DNA of 6,004 nucleotides, from the NCBI GenBank assembly GCA_011046055.1, contig DSBN01000125.1, positions 1-6,004 of the forward strand. The letters run 5' to 3'. Positions 1 to 5,403 of this stretch are shown here, in pieces. A program made the position numbers and the translations under genes. Position 1 is the first letter of the stretch. Each line of letters starts with the position of its first letter. Below the pieces are notes generated by a model. It made no database searches. It was not told where the DNA came from and worked only from the letters and a program-made list of their open reading frames with translations. The stretch comes from Sediminispirochaeta sp. GTDB lineage: Bacteria > Spirochaetota > Spirochaetia > DSM-16054 > Sediminispirochaetaceae.

Positions 1-558
1 TACGTGCTGGGATTCAACTTGATCTTTTGGTCGGCGGCGCTCCACCTGGTCTCGGTGAACTCGAAGGGATTCAAGTTCAAGCTGAACGCCCCGCTAATCG
101 GCATCATGGCGGGAATGCTGATCGCCATCTTCGATCTGTTCGATGATATTCCCGGTTTCGTTCTACCAATCCTGGAGTTCTCCGCCGATTACACTCTGGA
201 TATGATGATGGTCCTGCTGGGGGCGGTGCTCGGCACCATTCCCAAGGAGGACTTCAAATATCGCCCCGAGTTCGGGTATCTGATGCTCATCCGCTTCGTC
301 TTCTACCCGCTGGTGATCCTCGCCTTGGCGGCGCTGCTGCCGCTGGATTTTCTCTCCGCCGAGCTGCAGTGGGGCATACGTCTGGCCCTGGTGGTACAGG
401 CGGCGGTCCCCCCGGCGACCAACATCATGCTGGCGGCCAAACTCTACGGCAGCGAGAAGCAGGTGCACTACATCGGCACCGGGATACTGATCACCTACCT
501 GGCCAGTCTGGCGAGCCTGCCTTTGTTTCTCTCCGCGGCGACGCTGCTGTTTCGCTAA
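1..558 (+). CDS. AEC-family (auxin efflux carrier-like) transporter, C-terminal part
   Basis: The reading frame is open from the first base, so the true start lies upstream; 185 residues and the stop are visible. The protein is strongly hydrophobic, with about six membrane stretches at roughly residues 3-18, 29-46, 63-79, 92-116, 122-145 and 159-184. The C-terminal part, with VVQAAVPPATNIMLAAKLYG followed by a helix rich in small residues and ending in LASLPLF, is typical of the second half of AEC transporters. These secondary carriers of the inner membrane include malate permeases and other organic-acid or amino-acid exporters. The substrate cannot be deduced. The family call rests on pattern recognition of this half only, and another secondary carrier of the same general fold is the alternative. 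The next gene is 279 bases away, so the transporter is probably not in the same transcription unit as metA. Confidence 0.72.
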   Translation, partial: YVLGFNLIFWSAALHLVSVNSKGFKFKLNAPLIGIMAGMLIAIFDLFDDIPGFVLPILEFSADYTLDMMMVLLGAVLGTIPKEDFKYRPEFGYLMLIRFVFYPLVILALAALLPLDFLSAELQWGIRLALVVQAAVPPATNIMLAAKLYGSEKQVHYIGTGILITYLASLASLPLFLSAATLLFR

Positions 559-629
559 GCGGGAGAAATTTTTTATAAAAAGATCCGCAGGGTCTTGAAA
601 TAAATTGATGAAAAACTTACTGTTTTCGT

Positions 630-755
630 ATGGATGGAACGCTTGGTTTTCCACACGTCTTTTTTTTCGCACTCCCCATGAGCACGCGGGCTAAACTACG
701 CCCCCGGACTCACGGTGCCCCATCTTTTTCCAGCCCCATGATGATGTACATCTAA
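630..755 (+). promoter_or_regulatory. Candidate methionine leader peptide ORF ending in MMMYI-stop
   Basis: One frame is open from ATG at 630 to TAA at 753-755 (41 codons), with internal in-frame ATGs at 678 (25 codons) and 738 (5 codons). The peptide ends [10 protein letters not shown]: three consecutive ATG codons at 738-746, then Tyr, Ile and stop. Three bases after the stop, a stable 7-bp hairpin begins, and metA starts 82 bases after the stop. Consecutive codons for the end-product amino acid just before a hairpin are the hallmark of ribosome-mediated attenuation leaders in general (his, trp, leu). Against it, none of the three possible starts has a visible Shine-Dalgarno sequence, and the body of the peptide has no bias suggesting selection. 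The call is an inference; a chance ATG repeat is the alternative. Confidence 0.3.
635..667 (+). terminator. Weak terminator-like hairpin plus T-run after the AEC gene
   Basis: TGGAA at 635-639 can pair with TTCCA at 649-653, leaving a 9-base loop. A run of eight T residues follows at 660-667. The stem is only five pairs and six bases separate it from the T-run, so this is a poor intrinsic terminator by the usual rules. It is the best candidate for ending the AEC transcript. The T-run may equally be a chance feature of an AT-rich spacer. Confidence 0.25.
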
Positions 756-758
756 AAA

Positions 759-795
759 GCGTCGTTGGATAACAAGACGACGCATACTCATTTTT
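759..795 (+). terminator. Hairpin with downstream T5 in the metA leader (possible attenuator)
   Basis: GCGTCGT at 759-765 pairs perfectly with ACGACGC at 777-783. One extra G-U pair (766/776) closes a 9-base loop. Five T residues follow at 791-795, seven bases beyond the stem, and five A residues at 754-758 just before the stem could pair with them to lengthen it. The stem is GC-rich and convincing; as an intrinsic terminator the T-run is short and displaced. Its position right after the Met-codon run suggests an attenuator, but it could also be a transcript-stabilising or pausing structure. Confidence 0.4.
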
Positions 796-800
796 GAAAT

Positions 801-823
801 CCGTGGACGAGGAAGGTCCCCGG
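801..823 (+). promoter_or_regulatory. Hairpin next to the metA ribosome binding site
   Basis: CCG (801-803) pairs with CGG (821-823) and GGAC (805-808) with GTCC (816-819), around one mismatch (804/820) and a loop GAGGAAG. The structure ends three bases before the metA Shine-Dalgarno sequence. It does not hide that site itself, but could affect ribosome access or compete with the upstream hairpin. CACGG at 711-715 could pair with CCGTG at 801-805 as an alternative fold. Confidence 0.22.
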
Positions 824-826
824 TGT

Positions 827-831
827 GGAGG
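827..831 (+). promoter_or_regulatory. metA ribosome binding site
   Basis: GGAGG sits six bases before the ATG at 838. It settles the start: the upstream in-frame GTG at 823 would place this motif inside the coding sequence and would add five residues (VWRFC) not seen at the N-terminus of MetA proteins. Confidence 0.85.
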
Positions 832-837
832 TTTTGT

Positions 838-1755
838 ATGCCAATAAAAATTCCAAACGATCTGCCCGCCCGCCAGGGCTTGGAGCAGGAAGGGATCTTC
901 GTGATGGACGAGGATCGGGCCATTCACCAGGATATTCGGGCTTTGAAAATTGCGGTGCTCAACTTGATGCCCACCAAGATGCAGACGGAGATGCAGCTGC
1001 TGCGGCTGATCGGCAACACCCCGCTGCAGGTAGACGTGACCCTCCTGCACCCGGAGACCTACACGCCGAAAAACACCTCGCAGGAGTACCTTGACCGCTT
1101 CTACCGCGGTTATTCGGAGGTGAAGGATGAAAAATTCGACGGCCTGATCATCACCGGAGCACCGGTGGAGCAGGTGGAGTTCACCCAGGTAGACTACTGG
1201 GAGGAGCTCACCGAGATCATGGAGTTCTCAAAGCACCACGTCTTCTCCACCCTGCACATCTGCTGGGGGGCGCAGGCCGGGCTCTTTTACCACTACGGGA
1301 TCCCCAAGTACCCCCTGCCGGAGAAGCTCTTCGGCGTCTTCCCCCACCGGGTCTACCACAGCGGTCTGTCCTTGTTTCGCGGCTTCGACGACCTGTTCTA
1401 CGTCCCCCATTCACGACATACGACGATCAAACGGGAGGACGTGGAACGGATCGAGGAGTTGAACATTCTCTCCGAATCCGATGAGGCCGGGGTCTGCGTG
1501 GTCGCCGACAGCGAGGGGCGGCAGGTCTTTGTCACCGGCCATCTGGAGTACGATCGGGACACCCTCAAGGCGGAGTATCTGCGGGACAAGGGGCGCGGCT
1601 TGGAGATAAAAAAGCCGCAAAACTACTTTCCCAGCGACGACCCTGACTCCCTGCCCATTGTGACCTGGCGCGCCCACGCGCACCTGCTGTTTCACAATTG
1701 GATCAACTACTGCGTCTACCAGCAGACGCCCTACGACCTTTTTACCCTGCAATAG
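838..1755 (+). CDS. metA: Homoserine O-acetyltransferase, MetA family
   Basis: This enzyme acylates the hydroxyl of L-homoserine, the first committed step of methionine synthesis, in the cytoplasm. The start [11 protein letters not shown] and the block [20 protein letters not shown] are typical of MetA. At 305 residues it is close to the E. coli protein (309). The catalytic set is intact and falls at the E. coli numbering: Cys142 in HICWGAQA, then His235 and Glu237 in VTGHLEYD. Residue 111, in [11 protein letters not shown], is Glu. In characterised MetA proteins Glu at 111 goes with acetyl-CoA use and Gly (as in E. coli) with succinyl-CoA. I therefore predict O-acetylhomoserine as the product, in agreement with the sulfhydrylase encoded 11 bases downstream. 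The family is certain; the acyl donor is inferred from one residue plus context. Expression may be controlled through the long leader. Confidence 0.95.
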   Translation: MPIKIPNDLPARQGLEQEGIFVMDEDRAIHQDIRALKIAVLNLMPTKMQTEMQLLRLIGNTPLQVDVTLLHPETYTPKNTSQEYLDRFYRGYSEVKDEKFDGLIITGAPVEQVEFTQVDYWEELTEIMEFSKHHVFSTLHICWGAQAGLFYHYGIPKYPLPEKLFGVFPHRVYHSGLSLFRGFDDLFYVPHSRHTTIKREDVERIEELNILSESDEAGVCVVADSEGRQVFVTGHLEYDRDTLKAEYLRDKGRGLEIKKPQNYFPSDDPDSLPIVTWRAHAHLLFHNWINYCVYQQTPYDLFTLQ

Positions 1756-1766
1756 AGGAGGATTAT

Positions 1767-3077
1767 ATGGAAAAAAGCAAGAAAAGATTCGAAACCTTAG
1801 CTCTGCACGAGGGGCATCGAGTGGATAGCGACACCGGTTCTCGGGCGGTACCTCTGTATCGTACCACCGCTTATCTCTTCCAGGACAGCGAGCACGCCAA
1901 GCGGCTCTTCTCCCTGGAGGAGGGGGGCAATATCTACACCCGGATCGGAAACCCGACTCAGGAGGTGCTCGAGAAGCGTCTGGCGGCCCTGGAGGGTGCT
2001 CCCGCCGCCTTGGCCCTGGCCTCGGGGACCGCAGCGATCTTTTATTCGATCATCAACATCGCCGGCCAAGGGGACCGGATCATCGCCCCGAGGAACCTCT
2101 ACGGCGGAACCTACACCATGTTCGACCATATTCTGCCCCAATTCGGCATTCAGACGGACTTTGTCGATCCAGGAACGCCGGATCAAGTCGTCGATCAGAT
2201 CGCCGAACGGATCGACGAGCGGACCAAGGCGCTCTTCTGCGAGACCATCGGCAACCCCGGTCTGGAGGTCTGCGACCTGGAGAGCCTCGCGGAGATCGCC
2301 CACCGCAACGGCTTGCCACTGATTGTGGACTCGACCTTCACCACCCCCTACCTGCTGCGTCCCCTGGAGTACGGGGCGGACATCGTGGTCCACTCCCTGA
2401 CCAAATGGATCGGCGGCCACGGGACGGCTATCGGGGGGGCGGTGGTCGACGGCGGCTGCTTCGATTGGCGGGCTTCCGGTCGGTTTCCCTCTCTCGGCGA
2501 ACCCGACGAGAGCTACCACGGTCTGGTCTGGGCGGATATCGAGCCGGGCGAGGGGATGAGCCCCTTTATCACCAAGATGCGTACCGGAGCGCTGCGAAAC
2601 CTCGGGGCGGCGATCGCCCCGGACAACGCCTGGATTTTTCTGCAGGGGCTGGAGACCCTGGCTCTGCGGATGGAGCGACACTGCGAGAACGCCCTATCGG
2701 TGGCCCGATTTTTACGGCAACATCCTCAGGTAGACTGGGTCCGCTACCCAGGTCTGGAGGACGATCCCTCGCATCAAGCAGCTCGCAAGTACCTTTCGAA
2801 TGGCTACGGCGGAATGGTTGTCTTTGGGGTCAAGGGCGGAAGGGCCGCCGGGACTCGTTTCATAGAGGGACTGCGGCTGTTCTCCCACCTGGCCAACGTG
2901 GGAGATGCCAAGAGTCTGGTGATCCACCCCGCCGGGACCACCCATTCGCAGATGAGCGACGAACAGCAGCGGGCCGCCGGCCTCGCCCCGGAGCTGATCC
3001 GTCTGTCCATCGGTATCGAACACATCGACGACATCAAGGCGGATCTGGACGGAGCCCTGAAAAAAATATCTCAATGA
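1767..3077 (+). CDS. metY: O-acetylhomoserine sulfhydrylase (aminocarboxypropyltransferase), PLP-dependent
   Basis: This 436-residue cytoplasmic enzyme of the Cys/Met-metabolism PLP family should replace the acetate of O-acetylhomoserine with sulfide to give homocysteine; methanethiol would give methionine directly. Visible motifs are YTRIGNPTQ near residue 53 (cofactor phosphate contact from the partner subunit), ASGTAAI (phosphate-binding loop), IVDSTFTTPY with the aspartate that contacts the pyridine nitrogen, and HSLTKWIGGHG with the PLP lysine at 213. The length and the insertion-containing middle region (FPSLGEPDESYHGLVW) fit O-acetylhomoserine sulfhydrylase better than the shorter cystathionine synthases and lyases (about 380-400 residues). 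The start is the ATG preceded by AGGAGG at 1756-1761; a longer frame reaching back into metA has no such site. The 11-base gap to metA indicates one operon. The gene is also called cysD or met17 in some genomes. O-succinylhomoserine specificity is the less likely alternative. Confidence 0.93.
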   Translation: MEKSKKRFETLALHEGHRVDSDTGSRAVPLYRTTAYLFQDSEHAKRLFSLEEGGNIYTRIGNPTQEVLEKRLAALEGAPAALALASGTAAIFYSIINIAGQGDRIIAPRNLYGGTYTMFDHILPQFGIQTDFVDPGTPDQVVDQIAERIDERTKALFCETIGNPGLEVCDLESLAEIAHRNGLPLIVDSTFTTPYLLRPLEYGADIVVHSLTKWIGGHGTAIGGAVVDGGCFDWRASGRFPSLGEPDESYHGLVWADIEPGEGMSPFITKMRTGALRNLGAAIAPDNAWIFLQGLETLALRMERHCENALSVARFLRQHPQVDWVRYPGLEDDPSHQAARKYLSNGYGGMVVFGVKGGRAAGTRFIEGLRLFSHLANVGDAKSLVIHPAGTTHSQMSDEQQRAAGLAPELIRLSIGIEHIDDIKADLDGALKKISQ

Positions 3078-3080
3078 CGA

Positions 3081-3109
3081 TTGATCTATTGACCAAATGG
3101 GTCTATTAT
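3081..3109 (+). promoter_or_regulatory. Probable promoter of the amino acid ABC importer
   Basis: TTGATC (3081-3086, 4 of 6 matches to the -35 consensus) and TATTAT (3104-3109, 5 of 6 matches to the -10 consensus) are separated by exactly 17 bases, starting just after the metY stop. A second pair, TTGACC (3089-3094) and TATAAA (3115-3120), has better boxes but a poor 20-base spacer. The spacer of the first pair contains the inverted repeat GACC-N5-GGTC (3091-3103), a possible operator. No terminator was seen after metY, so read-through from the methionine operon remains possible. Confidence 0.42.
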
Positions 3110-3157
3110 GGCTGTATAAATATGTGCTCTGCATGAATAATTATCGAGGAGGTAGGT

Positions 3158-3901
3158 ATGAAAAAGTACATCGTATTGATGCTGCTGCTGACATTGACCG
3201 CCGGAATGCTTTTTGCCGGTGGGGCTCAGGAGGATGGTTCGAAATTGGTTGTGGGAACTTCCGCCGGTTTTCGTCCTTTCGAGTATCGGGATAAAGGCGA
3301 GGTGGTCGGATTCGACATCGACCTGATGAAAGCTATTGGCGAAGAGATGGGAAGAGAGGTGGAGGTCCAGGACATGGACTTCGACGCTCTGATCGAAGCG
3401 GTCAGGACCGGCACCATCGACGTGATCGCCGCGGGGATGACCATTACCGACGAGCGAAAGGAGCGGGTCGACTTCACCGAGGCGTACTTCGTCGCCGACC
3501 AGGCGGTTCTGGTACGTGAAGGCTCGGATATCAGCCTCGACGAGGCCGCCGATCTGAACAACTCATCCTACCGCATCGGGGTGCAGAACGACACCACCGG
3601 AGCCTTTTGGGTCGACGAAAACGCCGCCGACGCGGAGATCAAGAAGTACGGTAAGTACATCGAGTGCATCCAGGACCTGGAGAACCGCAACATCGACGTG
3701 ATCGTTCTGGACAAGCCGGTGGCAGAAGCCTTCGCCCAGAACCGTCCGGCGGAGATGATCATGGTGATCCCCACCGACGAATCCTACGGTTTAGCGGTGA
3801 AGAAGGGCTCTGCTCTCTTGGATGAGCTGAATGCGGCCCTGAAAAAGGTCATGGAGTCGGAGACCTGGGACGAACTCATGTCGACCTATTTCAGCACCTA
3901 A
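3158..3901 (+). CDS. Polar amino acid ABC importer, periplasmic substrate-binding protein
   Basis: This 247-residue protein belongs to solute-binding family 3 (HisJ/GlnH/FliY type) and delivers an amino acid to the membrane permeases encoded next to it. Residues 1-22 form a signal peptide: MKK, a hydrophobic core, and a likely signal peptidase I site after LFA, giving a mature GGAQEDGS start. There is no lipobox cysteine. Family hallmarks follow: FRPFEYRD, VVGFDIDLMKAIGEEMG, and AAGMTITDERKERVDFTEAYF. By alignment to HisJ by eye, Arg100 (HisJ Arg77) should hold the substrate carboxylate, Thr95 lies at HisJ Ser72, and Asp185 in VIVLDKP (HisJ Asp161) should hold the alpha-amino group. The side-chain pocket cannot be read by eye, so the substrate is unknown. 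The ATG has AGGAGG at 3147-3152, five bases upstream. The GGAQE mature end is the main pointer to a spirochaete host. Confidence 0.93.
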   Translation: MKKYIVLMLLLTLTAGMLFAGGAQEDGSKLVVGTSAGFRPFEYRDKGEVVGFDIDLMKAIGEEMGREVEVQDMDFDALIEAVRTGTIDVIAAGMTITDERKERVDFTEAYFVADQAVLVREGSDISLDEAADLNNSSYRIGVQNDTTGAFWVDENAADAEIKKYGKYIECIQDLENRNIDVIVLDKPVAEAFAQNRPAEMIMVIPTDESYGLAVKKGSALLDELNAALKKVMESETWDELMSTYFST

Positions 3902-3926
3902 TCCTGGAGAAATAAGAAGCTAATCT

Positions 3927-4634
3927 ATGGACAATATCGGCGAGTTCGTATACTACGCGGCCATTGCCATAGGGAAGGGGGCTCTGGTCACCGTGAGCGT
4001 CACGGTGGCCAGCCTCATCCTCGGTTTTGTGCTGGCCGTACCTTTGGCTATCGGCCGGACCTACGGCAACCGTCCCGTGCAGTTCCTGATACAGCTGTAC
4101 GAGGGTTTTTTTAGGGGCACCCCCCACGTGGTGACGCTGTTTATCTTCTACTTCGGCCTGCGTCAAGTGGGTAACCTCTTCGGCGCGCCGGAGTTCCAGA
4201 TCGCCCTGCCGCCGTTTCCCGCCGCCATCCTGGCGCTCGGCATCACCAGCAGCGCCTACCAGTCGCTGATATTTCGCAGTACCATACAATCGATCAGCCG
4301 TGATCAGTACAACGCCGCCCGTTCCCTGGGTATGGGAAAGTGGCAGGCCATCTTCGGAATCGTCTTCGTTCAAGCCCTGCGTCTGTCCATTCCTGGACTG
4401 ACCAACGAGGCTACCATTGTACTGAAGGACTCACCGATCACCTATCTGGTGGCGATTCCCGAGATGTTGACCCAGGCTCGGGGGATCATCGACTCGGCCA
4501 TGGGCCGGGTCTTCTTCGAGGTGTTGATACCGGTTTCGATCATCTATTACCTCTTGTTTTACTTTTCCAACCGGCTTTTCCTGGCCTTGGACAAAAAATT
4601 GAGAATCCCCGGTTTTGAAACCGATCAAAGGTGA
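3927..4634 (+). CDS. Polar amino acid ABC importer, permease subunit 1
   Basis: This 235-residue inner-membrane protein is of the HisM/GlnP type. The hydrophobic stretches lie near residues 9-36, 53-75, 91-113, 146-180 and 195-222. The N-terminal amino acid permease signature is present as YEGFFRGTPHVVTLFIFYFGL. The cytoplasmic EAA loop that docks onto the ATPase is YNAARSLGMGKWQAIFGIVFVQ, with Asn129 in place of the usual Glu. It starts 25 bases after the binding-protein stop. An in-frame TAA at 3921-3923 excludes a longer N-terminus, and the Shine-Dalgarno sequence is weak (AAGAAG at 3914-3919). It probably pairs with the second permease at 5404 to form a heterodimeric channel. Confidence 0.92.
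   Translation: MDNIGEFVYYAAIAIGKGALVTVSVTVASLILGFVLAVPLAIGRTYGNRPVQFLIQLYEGFFRGTPHVVTLFIFYFGLRQVGNLFGAPEFQIALPPFPAAILALGITSSAYQSLIFRSTIQSISRDQYNAARSLGMGKWQAIFGIVFVQALRLSIPGLTNEATIVLKDSPITYLVAIPEMLTQARGIIDSAMGRVFFEVLIPVSIIYYLLFYFSNRLFLALDKKLRIPGFETDQR
4629..4634 (+). promoter_or_regulatory. ATPase ribosome binding site inside the permease stop region
   Basis: AGGTGA matches the 3' end of the Shine-Dalgarno region and contains the permease stop codon TGA (4632-4634). It lies four bases before the ATG at 4639 and favours that start over the in-frame TTG at 4615, which would overlap the permease gene. The arrangement suggests translational coupling. Confidence 0.6.
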
Positions 4635-4638
4635 AGGC

Positions 4639-5391
4639 ATGAGCAAAGAAAAAATACTCACAATACAGGATCTGACCAAGAGCTTCGGCGACAACCTCGT
4701 CCTCGACGGGATCTCCTTCACCGTGGAGAAGGGGGAGGTGGTGGTGATCATCGGCCCGAGCGGCACCGGCAAGAGCACCCTGCTGCGCTGCGTGAACCAG
4801 CTCACCCCGCCGAACTCCGGACGAGTCTGGCTCGGCGAGCAGGAGATCACCGGGAGCCACGGCAACATCAACCGTCTGCGTCAAGACATCGGCTTCGTCT
4901 TCCAGCACTTCGCCCTGTTCAACCACTTGAGCGCCCTGGGCAACGTCGAAGTGGGTCTGTACAAGGTAAAAAAAATGAGCCGTGAGGAGGCGCGCCGGAA
5001 GGCCCTTGAGGAGCTGCGGCGGGTCGGTCTTGAGGATCACAAGGACAAGTTTCCCGCAGAGCTCTCGGGAGGACAACAGCAGCGGGTCGGTATCGCCCGC
5101 GCCCTGGCGATGGACCCGAAGATCATGCTCTTCGACGAGCCTACCTCCGCCTTGGACCCAGAGCTCACCGGCGAAGTTCTGGCGGTCATGCAGGATCTGG
5201 CCAAGGCTGGGATGACCATGGTGGTGGTGAGCCACGAGATAGGCTTCGCCCGGACCGTGGGAAACAGAATAATTTTCATGGAACACGGTCATATTGTGGA
5301 GCAGGGGAGTCCTGAGGACCTGCTTTTTCGCCCCCAGAAGGACCGTACCGGGGAGTTTCTCAAAAAGATCGGCGAACTCTACGGTGGATGA
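4639..5391 (+). CDS. Polar amino acid ABC importer, ATP-binding protein
   Basis: This 250-residue cytoplasmic ATPase of the GlnQ/HisP type powers the importer. Every nucleotide-binding motif is present and intact: Walker A GPSGTGKST (39-47, Lys45), Q-loop Gln89 in FVFQHFALFNHLS, signature LSGGQQQR (142-149), Walker B IMLFDEP with Asp166 and Glu167, D-loop SALDPE, and switch His199 in VVVSHEIGFA. The length is normal for the family and no C-terminal regulatory domain (such as the ACT-like domain of MetN) is present. It begins four bases after permease 1. The C-terminal segment HIVEQGSPEDLLFRPQKDRTGEFL is standard for amino acid importers. The family is certain; the substrate is not encoded in this subunit. 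Confidence 0.95.
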   Translation: MSKEKILTIQDLTKSFGDNLVLDGISFTVEKGEVVVIIGPSGTGKSTLLRCVNQLTPPNSGRVWLGEQEITGSHGNINRLRQDIGFVFQHFALFNHLSALGNVEVGLYKVKKMSREEARRKALEELRRVGLEDHKDKFPAELSGGQQQRVGIARALAMDPKIMLFDEPTSALDPELTGEVLAVMQDLAKAGMTMVVVSHEIGFARTVGNRIIFMEHGHIVEQGSPEDLLFRPQKDRTGEFLKKIGELYGG

Positions 5392-5403
5392 GGTAGGATT
5401 GGA

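Larger units (their letters stand above)
559..837 (+). promoter_or_regulatory. Long non-coding leader upstream of metA
   Basis: These 279 bases hold no convincing conventional gene. The other complete intergenic gaps in the window are 4 to 80 bases, so the length itself suggests regulation. The first 110 bases are AT-rich and include TATAAA at 574-579, which matches a -10 box at 5 of 6 positions but has no good -35 box 16-18 bases upstream. TTGAAA at 595-600 and TTGATG at 605-610 resemble -35 boxes but lack a strong partner. The second half contains the candidate leader ORF and two hairpins listed separately. I looked for SAM-I, SAM-II and SAH riboswitch cores and for the T-box sequence and did not recognise any. 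The promoter position is therefore unresolved. Confidence 0.5.

Noticed and set aside
559..588. GCGG/CCGC pairing after the AEC stop as a terminator
   Set aside because: There are only four pairs around a 22-base AT-rich loop and no T-run follows the stem.
608..694. A second short ORF in the leader, 28 codons beginning MKNLLFSYGW
   Set aside because: It has no ribosome binding site, no methionine run and no family resemblance, and is likely a chance frame in AT-rich DNA.
680..760. Possible SAM-II-like riboswitch suggested by GCTAAA at 690-695 before metA
   Set aside because: The motif sits in a small GGGC/GCCC hairpin loop (688-703) and the rest of the SAM-II core, including the GCTAAAAAGG context, is absent. 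No SAM-I, SAH or T-box core was recognised either.
1797..2681. 294-codon minus-strand frame opposite metY
   Set aside because: It is an antisense shadow of a strongly conserved PLP enzyme and shows no recognisable domain or ribosome binding site.
3097..3294. 65-codon plus-strand frame overlapping the binding-protein start
   Set aside because: It is out of frame with the binding protein, runs through its signal peptide, and has no ribosome binding site before its ATG.
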